64,000 nt of DNA. Origin: Nocardia transvalensis. Its GTDB lineage: Bacteria; Actinomycetota; Actinomycetes; Mycobacteriales; Mycobacteriaceae. The position numbers and the translations under genes are program-made. Of the stretch, positions 27,414 to 37,139 are shown one piece after another. The stretch is from assembly GCF_015477765.1 (NCBI RefSeq), contig NZ_JADLQQ010000002.1:620001-684000 (forward strand), read 5' to 3'. A model generated the notes under the pieces. The model worked only from the letters and a program-made list of their open reading frames with translations. It was not told the origin of the DNA and searched no databases. Position 1 is the stretch's first letter. Each line of letters begins with the position of its first letter.

Positions 27414-28289
27414 ATGGACATCACGGTGCAGCAGGCGCGAAGCTTTCTCGCCGTGGCCGAGGAGCTGAACTTCACCCGCGCCGCACATCGTCTGCACGTG
27501 AGCCCCTCGTCGCTGAGCGAACTCGTCGCCACGCTGGAGCGGCGGGTGGATCGCCGGTTGTTCCACCGCACCTCACGACTGGTCGAGCTCACCGAGGCGG
27601 GTCGAGCACTGCGGCCGTTGGCGTTGCGTCTGGTCGCGGCGGCGGATGCGGTGAACGAGTGGGCGTCCGCGCTGCCGCCGGTCACGGTCCGGCTGGGACT
27701 CACCGTGTCCTCGCCGCAGTTTCGTGACCTGTTCACGGCCTTGACGCTGCAACGGCCGCAGGTGCGGTGGCGGGTGCGTTATCTGCCGTTCGGACAGGGC
27801 TATCCGGCGCTGTCGGAGGGAACGGTGGACTGCCTGTTCATCGCCGAGCCTCGGCGGCCACCGGCCTGGGCGGAGGCGATCCCGCTGTGGAGCGAGGACG
27901 TCGTGGTGGTGATGAGCGAGGCCCATCCGCTGGCGTCGCGACCGGAGCTGTCGCTCGACGATCTGGCCGGGGAAACGTTCGTCACCGCCGAGGACGTGCA
28001 GGATTCCGAGCACTGGCTGGCCGGGATCCGGCCCGGCGGTGACGAACCCAGGGTGCTGCCCGCGGCCGCCACTCTCGATGAGGTCCTCGACCTGTGCGGG
28101 GCCGGGCTCGGCGTCAACATCGCCGGGTCGGCCGCGCCGTACACCTATGCCCGCCAAGGAATTCGGTACGTTCCGCTGCGGGGCCTGGCGCCGCGCACCA
28201 CCTACCTGTGCCTGCGGCGTGAACCGCGCAGCCCGGAACTGGCGCACCTGACCCGGATCTCGCGCCGAGCCGCGGCAGAGCTGCCATAG
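27414..28289 (+). CDS. LysR-type transcriptional regulator
   Basis: A 291-residue LTTR. The N-terminal winged helix is QQARSFLAVAEELNFTRAAHRLHVSPSSLSELVATLERRV, followed by a linker and the effector-binding domain (about 90-290). It lies in the same direction as the esterase-dioxygenase pair, and probably controls it in response to an aromatic ligand. A perfect 30-nt palindrome follows the stop. Confidence 0.9.
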   Translation: MDITVQQARSFLAVAEELNFTRAAHRLHVSPSSLSELVATLERRVDRRLFHRTSRLVELTEAGRALRPLALRLVAAADAVNEWASALPPVTVRLGLTVSSPQFRDLFTALTLQRPQVRWRVRYLPFGQGYPALSEGTVDCLFIAEPRRPPAWAEAIPLWSEDVVVVMSEAHPLASRPELSLDDLAGETFVTAEDVQDSEHWLAGIRPGGDEPRVLPAAATLDEVLDLCGAGLGVNIAGSAAPYTYARQGIRYVPLRGLAPRTTYLCLRREPRSPELAHLTRISRRAAAELP

Positions 28290-28290
28290 C

Positions 28291-28320
28291 GTCGGCTGTC
28301 CCGTCGACGGGACAGCCGAC
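28291..28320 (+). terminator. Terminator-type perfect palindrome
   Basis: A 30-nt perfect palindrome starts directly after the LysR stop: 12-13 bp can pair, with GTCGAC at the centre. It separates region 2 from the terpene operon. There is no U run, as is usual in high-GC actinomycetes. Confidence 0.6.
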
Positions 28321-28436
28321 TTCGACTCCTACTGCTGTGCAGGAATGCCAGACCGCGGAAGCGGGGGCTTTCGGAACGGGCGTCCCACACTCCACTCTTT
28401 TCTCGACTGGAGGTGTCTTGTCGGAAAGGATCTCGA

Positions 28437-29831
28437 GTGACCAGCGCGCGTGCACGGCCCGAATCATCCGAAGGAAAGAGCGCTCCGAGGCCTGTTCCGC
28501 GGCTCAGCCTGGGGGAGAATCTCACCGGGCTCAGAAAAATGCGGCACGACCAGATCAGTTTTCTCGTCCGTTCCGTGAACGATCACGGCGACATTTTCCG
28601 CATGCGCCTCGGCGGGCTGCCCGCGGTGATGGTGAATCACCCGGACTATCTCCAGCGCGTCCTGGTCGACAATCATCAGAACTACGACAAGGGCAACTTC
28701 CTCTACGACGCGGCCCGTACGGTGATGCGGGACGGACTCCTCGCGAACACGGGAGGGGAGTCGTGGCGAGTGCACCGCAAGATCATGTCGCCGTCCTTCA
28801 CCCGCTCGAGCGTTTCCAGATTCACCCACAACATCAGTGATCTGACGAGCGTCTTGCTGCGGCAGTGGGAGACGAACGCCCGCGAGGGCACGCTCGTCGA
28901 AGTCACCACCGACGTCGCCAATCTCGCCCTGCGCATCGTCCTGCGCACCCTGTTCGGCGTCGATGCGGACGACCGGGGGCGGCAGTTCGAGCGGGATTTC
29001 CTCGAGGTGAACGCCATCGTCGGGAAATTCTTCCGCTTTCCGTTCCCGCCGCTGTCGTGGAAGTCGCCCATGCGGAACCGGCTGCGCGTGCTGCTCGCGG
29101 ACATGGATGCCTATATCGAGTACCTGATCGACGAGCGCATGGCGAAGCAGAGCGACGATCCGGATCTGTTCACACTGCTGCTGAACGCGGTGGACGAGGA
29201 GACCGGAACCGGTCTCACCCACCGCCAGCTGGCCAACGAGGTCCTCTCCACGATCATCGGCGGGTACGAGACGACCAGCAACACCATCGCCTGGATCTTC
29301 CACCAGCTCGCCGTGAATCCGGATATGCAGGCGCGCGTGCACGACGAGGTCGACGGCGTCCTCGGCGGACGGGTGCCCACCTTCGAGGATTTGCCGAAGC
29401 TCCCGTACACGCGCATGGTGATCGACGAGACGCTGCGGCTTTTCACGCCCGGCTGGCAGACCATGCGGCGCGCCGTCGAGGAAGATGTCATCGGCGATTA
29501 CCGAATTCCCAAGGGCACCAACATCTATCTGAATCTATTCACCTTCCACCGGCATCCCGAATTCTGGCCCGATCCCTACCGATTCGATCCGGAACGGTTC
29601 ACACCCGAGGAGATCGCCAAGCGCCCCCGCAATGTGTACCTGCCGTTCAGCAGCGGGCCGCGCCACTGCATCGGCAAACACTTCGCGCTGGCCGAACTCC
29701 ACATCATCACGACCATGCTCGCCCAGACCTTTCACGTCACGCGGCCCGCGGAACTTCCGCCCGTCGGATTCGAGCCCCTGCTGACGCTGCATCCCAAGGG
29801 CGGAATCCAGCTGCTGCTGCAGCGCCGCTGA
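28437..29831 (+). CDS. Cytochrome P450 (first of terpene operon)
   Basis: A 464-residue P450. I-helix GGYETTSN, K-helix ETLR, the PERF block, and the heme loop FSSGPRHCIGKHFA with its Cys thiolate are all present. Its length and the RHPEFWPDPYRFDPERF wording resemble the pentalenene-oxygenase (PtlI-type) and eukaryote-like bacterial P450s. It should oxidise the terpene made by the synthase at 31257. GTG 28437 is set by GGAAAGGA upstream; GTG 28413 is possible. No ferredoxin gene is nearby. Confidence 0.92.
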   Translation: MTSARARPESSEGKSAPRPVPRLSLGENLTGLRKMRHDQISFLVRSVNDHGDIFRMRLGGLPAVMVNHPDYLQRVLVDNHQNYDKGNFLYDAARTVMRDGLLANTGGESWRVHRKIMSPSFTRSSVSRFTHNISDLTSVLLRQWETNAREGTLVEVTTDVANLALRIVLRTLFGVDADDRGRQFERDFLEVNAIVGKFFRFPFPPLSWKSPMRNRLRVLLADMDAYIEYLIDERMAKQSDDPDLFTLLLNAVDEETGTGLTHRQLANEVLSTIIGGYETTSNTIAWIFHQLAVNPDMQARVHDEVDGVLGGRVPTFEDLPKLPYTRMVIDETLRLFTPGWQTMRRAVEEDVIGDYRIPKGTNIYLNLFTFHRHPEFWPDPYRFDPERFTPEEIAKRPRNVYLPFSSGPRHCIGKHFALAELHIITTMLAQTFHVTRPAELPPVGFEPLLTLHPKGGIQLLLQRR

Positions 29832-29853
29832 CGCATTCCGAAAGAGGTCTCGA

Positions 29854-31245
29854 ATGTCGCTGACATTGCACAACCGTTTTTCCGGGCCGAAAGAGATCCC
29901 CACCGTCACCTGGCGCGACGGCATCGGCGGAACCCTCGCCTTCAAACGCGACCAGATCACCTTCCTCGGCAAGGGACTCGAGCGGCACGGGGACATCTTC
30001 CGGTTCCGGCCGCTCGGCATTCCAATGGTTCTGGTCAACCATCCGGACTACATCCGGCACATCCTGGTCGACAAGGGCGAGCAGTACGACAAGGACGCGG
30101 TCCTGTTCAAGGTGGTGCGGCCCGTGCTGCGCCAGGGCCTGATCGCCAATGCCGACATGGAGCTGTGGCGGCGCCAACGGCGCATGATGGCACCGCATTT
30201 CACGCCGCGCACGGTCAGCGCGTTCGCCCGCAACATGACCGACGAGACCGTGCAGATGCTCGACCGCTGGGAGCGGCGCACCGACACCGACAGCCCGCTC
30301 GACATCACCGACGAAATAGGGCAGCTGGCGCTGCGTATCGTCAACAGATCGCTGTTCAGCGCGGACGTCGGCGCGTCCGCGCAGGCCTTCGAGCGGGCCT
30401 TCCAGGTGGCCAACGGCATCCTCGGTGCGTTCTTCCGTTTTCCGTTCCCGCCGCTGAGTGTGCCGACGCCGAGCCATCGGCGGCTGCGGCGCGCCATCGA
30501 GGACATGGACGCCTTCGTCTCGGGGTTCATCGAGAAGCGCCTGCGCGACGACGTCGCCGTGGGCGAGGAGACCGATCTGCTGACCCTCCTGCTGCACACC
30601 GTGGACGAGGAGGACGGCAAAGGGATGGACCTCGAGCAGCTGCACCACGAGGTCCTCAACATCTGCGTGGGCGCCTACGAGACGACCACCAACACCCTGT
30701 CGTGGACGTTCTATCTCCTTGCCCGCCATCCCGAGGTCGAACAGCGCCTGCACGCCGAGGTCGACCGGGTGCTCGGCGACCGGGTGCCGACCTTCGAGGA
30801 TCTGCCGAAGCTGAAGTACACGCGCATGATCGTGGAGGAAACGCTGCGGATCTACTCCCCGGCATACCAATTCATGCGGCGGGCGCGCGACGAGGACGAG
30901 ATCGACGGCTATCGGATGCCCGCCGGCACGAATGTTCTCATCAACAGCTACTTCCTGCACCGGCACCCCGAGTTCTGGGACGACCCGGAGCGTTTCGACC
31001 CCGGCCGGTTCACGCCCGAGGAGGTGGCCAAGCGGCCCAAGCACGTCTACGTGCCCTTCGGCAGTGGGCACCGCGTCTGCATCGGCAAGCACTTCGCGCT
31101 GACCGAACTGACCCTGGTGCTGGCCACGGTGGCGCGCCGCCACCGTCTCCTGCAGCCCGCCGGCGCCCCCGAGGTGTATCCGGAGGCCCTGATCACCCTG
31201 CACCCCAAGGGCGGGGTGCATCTGCGACTCGCACACCGCGGATGA
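29854..31245 (+). CDS. Cytochrome P450 (second of terpene operon)
   Basis: A 463-residue P450, clearly a paralogue of the preceding one. Both share VNHPDY(L/I), FFRFPFPPLS, the VPTFEDLPKL-YTRM segment and H-R-HPEFW. Its heme loop is FGSGHRVCIGKHFA, I-helix GAYETTTNTLSW and K-helix ETLR. The 22-bp gap and AAAGAGG ribosome site show an operon. It overlaps or abuts the terpene synthase start. Tandem duplication with divergence suggests two successive oxidations of one hydrocarbon. Confidence 0.92.
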   Translation: MSLTLHNRFSGPKEIPTVTWRDGIGGTLAFKRDQITFLGKGLERHGDIFRFRPLGIPMVLVNHPDYIRHILVDKGEQYDKDAVLFKVVRPVLRQGLIANADMELWRRQRRMMAPHFTPRTVSAFARNMTDETVQMLDRWERRTDTDSPLDITDEIGQLALRIVNRSLFSADVGASAQAFERAFQVANGILGAFFRFPFPPLSVPTPSHRRLRRAIEDMDAFVSGFIEKRLRDDVAVGEETDLLTLLLHTVDEEDGKGMDLEQLHHEVLNICVGAYETTTNTLSWTFYLLARHPEVEQRLHAEVDRVLGDRVPTFEDLPKLKYTRMIVEETLRIYSPAYQFMRRARDEDEIDGYRMPAGTNVLINSYFLHRHPEFWDDPERFDPGRFTPEEVAKRPKHVYVPFGSGHRVCIGKHFALTELTLVLATVARRHRLLQPAGAPEVYPEALITLHPKGGVHLRLAHRG

Positions 31246-31256
31246 AGGAGACACCT

Positions 31257-32264
31257 GTGCCGGAGATCTTCGCCCCCTTTCCCTTTCGCATCAATCCGCA
31301 CGCCGAGCAGACGCGCGCGCATCTCGACGAGTGGACGCGCCGGATCGGGCTCGTGCACCGCGAAGCCGCGAGGAAGCGTTTCGAGAAGGCGGACTTCGGC
31401 TGGTTCGCGGCCGTCGTATATCCCACGGCCGACGCCGCGCACCTGGACCTGATGTCGGACTGGTTTGCCTGGCTGTTCCTCGTCGACGACCAGCTGGACG
31501 ACGGGAAGGTGGGGCGCAGCCCCGAGCACGTGGGGACGGTGGTGTCCCGGATGCGCTCGGTCCTCGAGAGCCCCGACTTCGGGGCGGCCGCCGCGGCCGA
31601 CCCGGACGCCCCGGTGGCCGTGTCCTCGCTCGCCGACCTGTGGCAGCGCACCGCGGCCGATGCCACGCCCGCCTGGCGCCGCCGCTACATCCGGCACCTG
31701 GACGAGTGCCTCACCACGGCCGCGACCTGGGAGGCGCGCAACAGGATCGAGGGCATCGTCCCGGACGAGGAGACCTACATCGAGAAGCGCCGCCACACCG
31801 GCGCCATCTACGTCTGCATGGACCTCATCGACATCGTAGAACGCATCGACGTACCCGAAAACGTCTATGCCAGTCCGCAGTTCGCCGCCGCGCTCGACGC
31901 GGCCTGCAACGTCGTGTGCTGGACGAACGACGTGTACTCGCTGGAGAAGGAGCGCTCCCTGGGCGAGGTCCACAACCTCGTCCTCGTCGTGGAGCACCAC
32001 CGAGGGCTCGGCACCGACGAGGCGCTCGAGCGCGTGTGCGCGGCGATCTCGGCGCAGACGCGGCTGTTCCTGGACCTGGAGCGTGAACTTCTGGCCACAT
32101 TCCCCGAGCACGCAGGCGTGCTCGACCCGTATCTCGCGGGCATGCGCACCTGGATGCGCGGCAACCTCGACTGGTCGAGCCGCAGCAAGCGATACCGGGC
32201 GGTTGCCGATGGGGTGCTGCCCGAGGAGTATCTGGAGCCCGCACTGATGGCGGTCGAGCCGTGA
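31257..32264 (+). CDS. Class I terpene synthase
   Basis: A 335-residue terpene cyclase. The Asp-rich motif is DDQLDD (77-82), and the NSE triad is NDVYSLEKE (N224, S228, E232). A C-terminal Arg-Tyr pair occurs in SRSKRYRAV. The N-terminal PFPFRINPHAE is typical of bacterial cyclases. It ionises a prenyl diphosphate with Mg2+. The adjacent prenyl synthase suggests a C20 or larger substrate, but chain length cannot be read from motifs. GTG 31257 follows AAGGAG; ATG 31242, overlapping the P450 stop, is the alternative. Confidence 0.93.
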   Translation: MPEIFAPFPFRINPHAEQTRAHLDEWTRRIGLVHREAARKRFEKADFGWFAAVVYPTADAAHLDLMSDWFAWLFLVDDQLDDGKVGRSPEHVGTVVSRMRSVLESPDFGAAAAADPDAPVAVSSLADLWQRTAADATPAWRRRYIRHLDECLTTAATWEARNRIEGIVPDEETYIEKRRHTGAIYVCMDLIDIVERIDVPENVYASPQFAAALDAACNVVCWTNDVYSLEKERSLGEVHNLVLVVEHHRGLGTDEALERVCAAISAQTRLFLDLERELLATFPEHAGVLDPYLAGMRTWMRGNLDWSSRSKRYRAVADGVLPEEYLEPALMAVEP

Positions 32265-33310
32265 CCGCGACGGATTTCCTGGGGCCCGCGAGCCACGCCG
32301 CCGATGCCTGGCAACTGCTCGAGCGTTCCCGAAAGTTGACGGAGCCGGAGCTGCGCAGGGCCGTGGACCGGCTCGCCGAACCGGTGCGTTCGGTGGTCGC
32401 ATACCACTTCGGCTGGTCGGACGAGGCGGGCCTGCCCGCCGACGGCGACTGGGGCAAGGGCGTGCGCTCGGCTCTGGTCCTCGCGTCCGCGCAGGCTCTG
32501 GGGGCACGGCCCGAGCAGGCCGTGGCGCCCGCCGCGGCGGTGGAGCTCATCCACAACTTCTCGGTGGTGCACGACGATCTCATGGACGGCGACGTGCTGC
32601 GCAGGGGCCGCCGCACGGTGTGGTCGGTCTTCGGCGACGCCCAGGCGGTGCTGTCGGGGGACGCGCTGCTGGTGATCGCCCTGGACGTCATCGCGGAACG
32701 CTCACCGGAGCTGTGCCTCGACGCCGTGCGCGAGTTGTGCGGGGCCCTTCTCGAATTGGTCGCGGGGCAAAGCGCGGACCTGTCCTTCGAGACGCGCACC
32801 GACGTGAGCCTCGACGAGTGCCTGCGCATGGCGGCCGGGAAGACCGCGGCGCTGCTCGCCGGGTCCTGCGCGCTCGGCGCGCTCGCGGCGGATGCGGACG
32901 ACCGGCAGGTGCGCTGCCTGCGCGAGTTCGGCCACCGCATCGGTATCGCCTTCCAACTGGTCGACGACCTCCTGGGCATCTGGGGCGACACCTCGGCCAC
33001 CGGCAAGCCCGTGGGCGCAGATCTGCGGCGCCACAAGAAGTCCCTGCCGGTGGCGGCCGCACTGTCCACCGGAACCGCCCCCGCCAACCGTCTGGCCGCG
33101 CTCTACCGCCGCACAGACCCCTTGAGCGACAACGAGATCCGCGAGGCCGCCTACCTCATCGAGGAGGCCGGGGGCCGCCGCTGGGCGCAGGAGGAAGCGG
33201 ACCGTCAAAGGTCGGCCGCCATCGACTGCCTGACCACGGCGGACCTGACCGCGGACGGATTCCGCGCCCTGACCTCTCTCGCGGACCTGATCACGGGGCG
33301 CCAGATGTAG
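32261..33310 (+). CDS. Polyprenyl (probably geranylgeranyl-type) diphosphate synthase
   Basis: A 349-residue trans-isoprenyl diphosphate synthase. The first Asp-rich motif is VHDDLMDGD (D105-D109) and the second is QLVDDLLGIWGD. It extends allylic diphosphates with IPP, to feed the cyclase it overlaps by 4 bp (GTGA). Presence of a dedicated synthase argues for a diterpene or sesterterpene rather than a sesquiterpene, by inference. It is the last gene of the operon and converges on the acyltransferase gene with an 10-bp gap. Confidence 0.93.
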   Translation: MTATDFLGPASHAADAWQLLERSRKLTEPELRRAVDRLAEPVRSVVAYHFGWSDEAGLPADGDWGKGVRSALVLASAQALGARPEQAVAPAAAVELIHNFSVVHDDLMDGDVLRRGRRTVWSVFGDAQAVLSGDALLVIALDVIAERSPELCLDAVRELCGALLELVAGQSADLSFETRTDVSLDECLRMAAGKTAALLAGSCALGALAADADDRQVRCLREFGHRIGIAFQLVDDLLGIWGDTSATGKPVGADLRRHKKSLPVAAALSTGTAPANRLAALYRRTDPLSDNEIREAAYLIEEAGGRRWAQEEADRQRSAAIDCLTTADLTADGFRALTSLADLITGRQM

Positions 33311-33320
33311 CCGCCCCTAC

Positions 33321-34604
33321 CTACGAGTCGCCCAGCTGATGCGCCTGCTCCTGCCAGGTGTGGTGCAGAATATCCATTTCCGGCAGTGCAGCGTCGCTGA
33401 CGAACAGGACCGAAGAACGCTCCTGGTAGTTGTAGAGCACCGCTGCGGCCGGTGCCCCCAAGGGCAGCAGGACCAGCGGCTCGATGGTCTCGACCGGATC
33501 CTCCCGCCAGTGCAGGGGATTGCGAAAGGTCACGTGCGAGCAGAAGATTGCCCCTCGTTCCGGGGCGAGAAACGGCCGCATCGACCGGTGCACCAGCCCC
33601 CGCGGGATACGTTGGATCAACCGGCGCACGGCCTCGCGGTGCGCCGCAGACTTCAGCGGGGCGGTGGCTCGGATGGCCGCCCCGAGGGAGCCCGCCCTGG
33701 GCGCGGCATGGCCGGGCAGCATGACGCGCAGAGCGACCGACCTGTTGCCGGGGACGGCGGCATCGGCGGGCGGACGGAAATTGACGGCCACGTTCAACGG
33801 CAGAACCGCGCCCGAGGCGTGCGCCGCATGCGCGGCCAACCAGTGGTTGAAGGTGCGGGCAACGCATGCGACGTAGGCGTCATTGGTTGTGCCGCCATGC
33901 CGACGAGCCGCCTCACGTAGGACGGCCGTGGGAACGTCGGCCCAGTGCAGCGACTGCTCCTGGGAGTAGCCGTATTCGGGGTGGGGCCACAGGTCGGTCT
34001 TCGCATTGGAACGAGCCAGCAGTGAGGCGACCGCCGCCGTCTGCCGCAGGGTCGGGGAGGGCGGGTCGAGCAGCACCCTGGCCACGCCGGACGATTGCGC
34101 ATGCTCGATGGCACGGCCGCTGAAGAGGGTCTCCAATGTGTATGCCAGCGCACCGCCGTCCTGGAGCCCGTGCTGGGCCCGGTATACGATCGCGTACCTG
34201 CCGGACACGTATCCGTGCAGGATGGTGAGATCCCATCGCGGGCCTCCGGAGGGGAAGGGTGCCCGGCTGAGCTCCCGCATCACCGCCTGCACCGTCTCGT
34301 CGGCGGATACCTGCCGCTCGTGAACATGGTGCTCGAGCCGCGGCGGCCGCGCGGCCCAACGGGCGTGCAGCCCTTGCCCTTCCATCACCGTCGACAGCGC
34401 GGGCACGGCATCCAGCCGCCCTGCCACGTGGGAACGAAGGTCATCGAGCCGCGGCGGGGTCCCGCGCAGGTGCAGAACGGCACCGGCCGTCAGCCCGGGA
34501 TACTCGTATATCAGTACATCCAGCGGTGACGGTCGACCGTCCGCTCCTGCCGCGGGCGGCGCCACGGAGCGGGCTGAAACCGGTTGCGATGGGCGAGAAA
34601 TCAT
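33321..34604 (-). CDS. WS/DGAT-like acyltransferase
   Basis: A 427-residue acyltransferase of the wax-ester-synthase/DGAT and condensation-domain superfamily. The catalytic H-x-x-x-D-G reads QHGLQDGGAL (about residue 140), and GTTNDAYVACVARTFNHWL matches the N-D-x-x-L/V-A block. The C-terminal YNYQERSSVLFVSDAALPE resembles the second WS/DGAT domain. It would transfer an acyl group from CoA to an alcohol or amine. It lies 22 bp after the ATP-grasp gene, so it belongs to the minus-strand glutamate-mutase operon, though it also touches the terpene operon. Confidence 0.75.
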   Translation of the reverse strand: MISRPSQPVSARSVAPPAAGADGRPSPLDVLIYEYPGLTAGAVLHLRGTPPRLDDLRSHVAGRLDAVPALSTVMEGQGLHARWAARPPRLEHHVHERQVSADETVQAVMRELSRAPFPSGGPRWDLTILHGYVSGRYAIVYRAQHGLQDGGALAYTLETLFSGRAIEHAQSSGVARVLLDPPSPTLRQTAAVASLLARSNAKTDLWPHPEYGYSQEQSLHWADVPTAVLREAARRHGGTTNDAYVACVARTFNHWLAAHAAHASGAVLPLNVAVNFRPPADAAVPGNRSVALRVMLPGHAAPRAGSLGAAIRATAPLKSAAHREAVRRLIQRIPRGLVHRSMRPFLAPERGAIFCSHVTFRNPLHWREDPVETIEPLVLLPLGAPAAAVLYNYQERSSVLFVSDAALPEMDILHHTWQEQAHQLGDS

Positions 34605-34626
34605 CTGAGGCCCTTCCCCCTCGTTG

Positions 34627-35871
34627 CTACAACAGCTGATGCTCCAGACGACGCAGCGACCGGTACGAGCGCTCGATCTCGGCGGCGTCCTCGTGCACCA
34701 GGAACACGACGCCCGGGGAGGAGTTGAGGTCGACCGTCGGGGTGGTCATTGCCTGGTCGGCGATGCGGAAGCGTACGCTTTCGAAAGCTGGAAGTTGTTG
34801 TAGCGCAAGCCGAAGCGTGTGGGCGGGTAGCGGTGTACGGCGGTGGGCGATCAGATTGACGCACCGTTCCGGCTGGCGCCGCGCATAGACCGGGGGCTGG
34901 GCCGCGAGGGCGCGACCGTCGCCGAGGAAGCAATCCATGGTGAGGTCCACCTGGTTCACGCCGGTGCCGCGATCGAGTGCCTGCGGGTTGGCCAGGCCCG
35001 ACAGCCGGGCTCCGGTCTCCAGCAGCACCGGGCCGTCCGCCGTGTAGATCAGTTCGGTGTGCGCGGGCCCGTTCGCGATGCCGAGCGCGTCCAGCACGCC
35101 CGTGACGTATCGGCGAATCTCGGTGAAGCGCGGCTCATCCGGCGACAGCAGGTCCTCGTAGTCGTAGATCCTGCGGTCACGCACCGTCACCTTGCGGCTG
35201 ATCCACGCATCGGTGAACCAGTGCCTGCCGTCCCTGCTCACCGAATTGACGATGTACTCGTCGCCGACCAGATACTCCTGGGCCAGCGCCGCCTCGTTGG
35301 TCCGCAGCATCAGATTCGTCTTACCGATGATCGCCCGAACCGCGGCGCGGATCTCGGCCTCCGTCGAGCTGATGAACACGTCGTCGGATCCCGCACTGTC
35401 CAGCGGTTTGATCACCGTGCGCCCGATGCCCGCCTCGCGGCGCCACTGCAGCAGCGCCTCCGCCGTACTGCCGCGTCGCTGCCTGACCGTGCGCAGCCCC
35501 GCGCCCGCCACCGCCTCCATCATGTGGAACTTGTCGCGCCGGGCGTGTGAAAGCGCCGGATCATTACCGCGCAGGCCCAGTTTGGCGGCGATCTCGTCGG
35601 CGGCCTCGACCCCGAACTCGCTGGCCGCGATGACCGCGACCGGCTCCAGCTCGCCCAGCCGGCGCAGCACGTCGTCGGCGCGGTCCGGGTAGGTGAGATC
35701 CTCCGCGAACAGCTCGGTCGGCAGGCTCGCGGAGAAGGTGGCGGGCAGTTCCGAACGCGACCGGACGTGGACCACCCGATATCGGTGCTGTGCCCGGCGC
35801 GCCAGCAGCGCTCCCGTGGACAGCGCGTCCACCAGCACCACCGTGGGCAGGTCGGAGTGATCTTCGGTCAT
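34627..35871 (-). CDS. ATP-grasp ligase (downstream copy)
   Basis: A 414-residue ATP-grasp enzyme. The N-terminal part has VVLVDALSTGALLARRAQHRY, the ATP-binding region GRTVIKPLDSAGSDDVFI, a central QEYLVGDEYIVNSVSRDG, and the Mg-binding LLETGARLSGLANPQAL. It resembles carboxylate-amine ligases that make dipeptides or amides by acyl phosphate. ATG 35871 follows GGGAT; ATG 35883 is also open. It sits between the GlmE-like gene and the acyltransferase. Substrates are unknown, but 3-methylaspartate is a candidate. Confidence 0.85.
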   Translation of the reverse strand: MTEDHSDLPTVVLVDALSTGALLARRAQHRYRVVHVRSRSELPATFSASLPTELFAEDLTYPDRADDVLRRLGELEPVAVIAASEFGVEAADEIAAKLGLRGNDPALSHARRDKFHMMEAVAGAGLRTVRQRRGSTAEALLQWRREAGIGRTVIKPLDSAGSDDVFISSTEAEIRAAVRAIIGKTNLMLRTNEAALAQEYLVGDEYIVNSVSRDGRHWFTDAWISRKVTVRDRRIYDYEDLLSPDEPRFTEIRRYVTGVLDALGIANGPAHTELIYTADGPVLLETGARLSGLANPQALDRGTGVNQVDLTMDCFLGDGRALAAQPPVYARRQPERCVNLIAHRRTPLPAHTLRLALQQLPAFESVRFRIADQAMTTPTVDLNSSPGVVFLVHEDAAEIERSYRSLRRLEHQLL

Positions 35872-35890
35872 CGTGTATCCCATCGGTCGA

Positions 35891-37138
35891 TCAGGGGACC
35901 AGTCGGCTGTCGTACCGGTTCGCGACGTGGCCGAGCATCGCGTAGAGCCGGTCGGAGGCGAGCCTGTCGTGGTCCTCGCGCCCGGAGCACCCGGGCAGCG
36001 GAAGCCGCCCGGGTGACCCCCACCGCAACGCACCCGCGTCGTCGATGACGCAGGTTGTCGCGCCCAGGTTGTCGCTGTGCAGGCAGTACGGGATGTCGAG
36101 CAGCCCGGTCTCGAACGCCTCGATCAGCCCCGCTCCGATATCGGGGTCGAGATCGAGCACGGTGTCTATGAGAATCCGTGCCTCGTGGAGGACCTCGTCG
36201 AAATAGCCGTCCTCGGCAGGCCCCGGCGGATCGGGCGGCCCGGCCGCCTCCTGCGCCGCAAGGCGAAGCGCCGCAACGTTTTCGGCGACCGACGGAATCT
36301 GCCAGGCCTCCGACACGGTTTTCACGATCAGCCGTTCGCAGCCCGAATCGCGGGCCAGGCGGGCGCTGTCGCGAATGAGCCGGGTCGCGCCGTCCGGCGT
36401 CTTCGGGAAAAGGCCCATATAGGTGTAGAGCACCACGTGCCAGGTCACATCGCCCAGGTATGCGGCGGCCAGGGACCGCAGTGCCCGCAGCGCACCGCGG
36501 TCCTGCTCGGCCAGCGTCCCCTGCGCATAGCTGAGCGACATGTGCCGCAGCCCGTGCTGACGGAAGAAGCAGCCCTCCAGCACCGTCATCGCGACCAACA
36601 GCGACGGCGGGCAGAGCTGACCGAGCAGGCAGCCGCCGAAGCTCTCCACATGGCCGGACTCGGTTTCGTCGGCCAGTAGTCGGCAGCTGTCGGCCCAGTC
36701 CGAAACCGCTCGGCGCAGAGGCACTCTGCTGTAGGGCAGGCAGTAGGAGACCGGGCCGCCCTCGGTGGCATCCAGGCCGACCTCGATCAGCTTCTGGAAG
36801 ACCCGCAACGGCAGTGCGGTCCCGTGACGCACCTGGACCGGAAATTGCGGCCCGTACAGTCCGGTGAGCAGTGCCCTGGTGTCCTCGACCGGATGCGAGA
36901 TGAGCGGATATCCGTTCAATTCCTCTCCGGCGGCGAGACTTTCCAGCGGAGTGACGTAATCGCCGACGCGGGTGTAGCTGTCGAGCGTCAGCGTGCCGAT
37001 CACCGGAAGGTCCAGGGCGGCAACCCGGGCGAGACCATTCCGCATGGCCTGCGGGCTGCCGAACCCCATGCGCGGCTGGACGACCAGCCGTCCCTCGCGG
37101 GCCCGGTCCGCCACGAAACGGTCGAGGTAACCGCTCAC
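35891..37138 (-). CDS. glmE: Glutamate mutase large subunit-like (methylaspartate mutase E)
   Basis: A 415-residue TIM-barrel subunit of B12-dependent glutamate mutase. LTLDSYTRVGDY, NGYPLISHP, VQVRHGT, GGPVSYCLPYSRVPLRRAVSDW and CERLIVKTVSEAWQIPS follow the family in order. Arg in PRMG (R23), DSYTR (R57) and VRHGT (R104) correspond in context to the three Arg that hold the substrate carboxylates. It should turn L-glutamate into 3-methylaspartate by radical rearrangement, with the B12-binding subunit at 39853. The pair is separated by two other genes, unusual for mutases. Similar pairs occur in nikkomycin pathways. Confidence 0.87.
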   Translation of the reverse strand: MSGYLDRFVADRAREGRLVVQPRMGFGSPQAMRNGLARVAALDLPVIGTLTLDSYTRVGDYVTPLESLAAGEELNGYPLISHPVEDTRALLTGLYGPQFPVQVRHGTALPLRVFQKLIEVGLDATEGGPVSYCLPYSRVPLRRAVSDWADSCRLLADETESGHVESFGGCLLGQLCPPSLLVAMTVLEGCFFRQHGLRHMSLSYAQGTLAEQDRGALRALRSLAAAYLGDVTWHVVLYTYMGLFPKTPDGATRLIRDSARLARDSGCERLIVKTVSEAWQIPSVAENVAALRLAAQEAAGPPDPPGPAEDGYFDEVLHEARILIDTVLDLDPDIGAGLIEAFETGLLDIPYCLHSDNLGATTCVIDDAGALRWGSPGRLPLPGCSGREDHDRLASDRLYAMLGHVANRYDSRLVP

Positions 37139-37139
37139 T

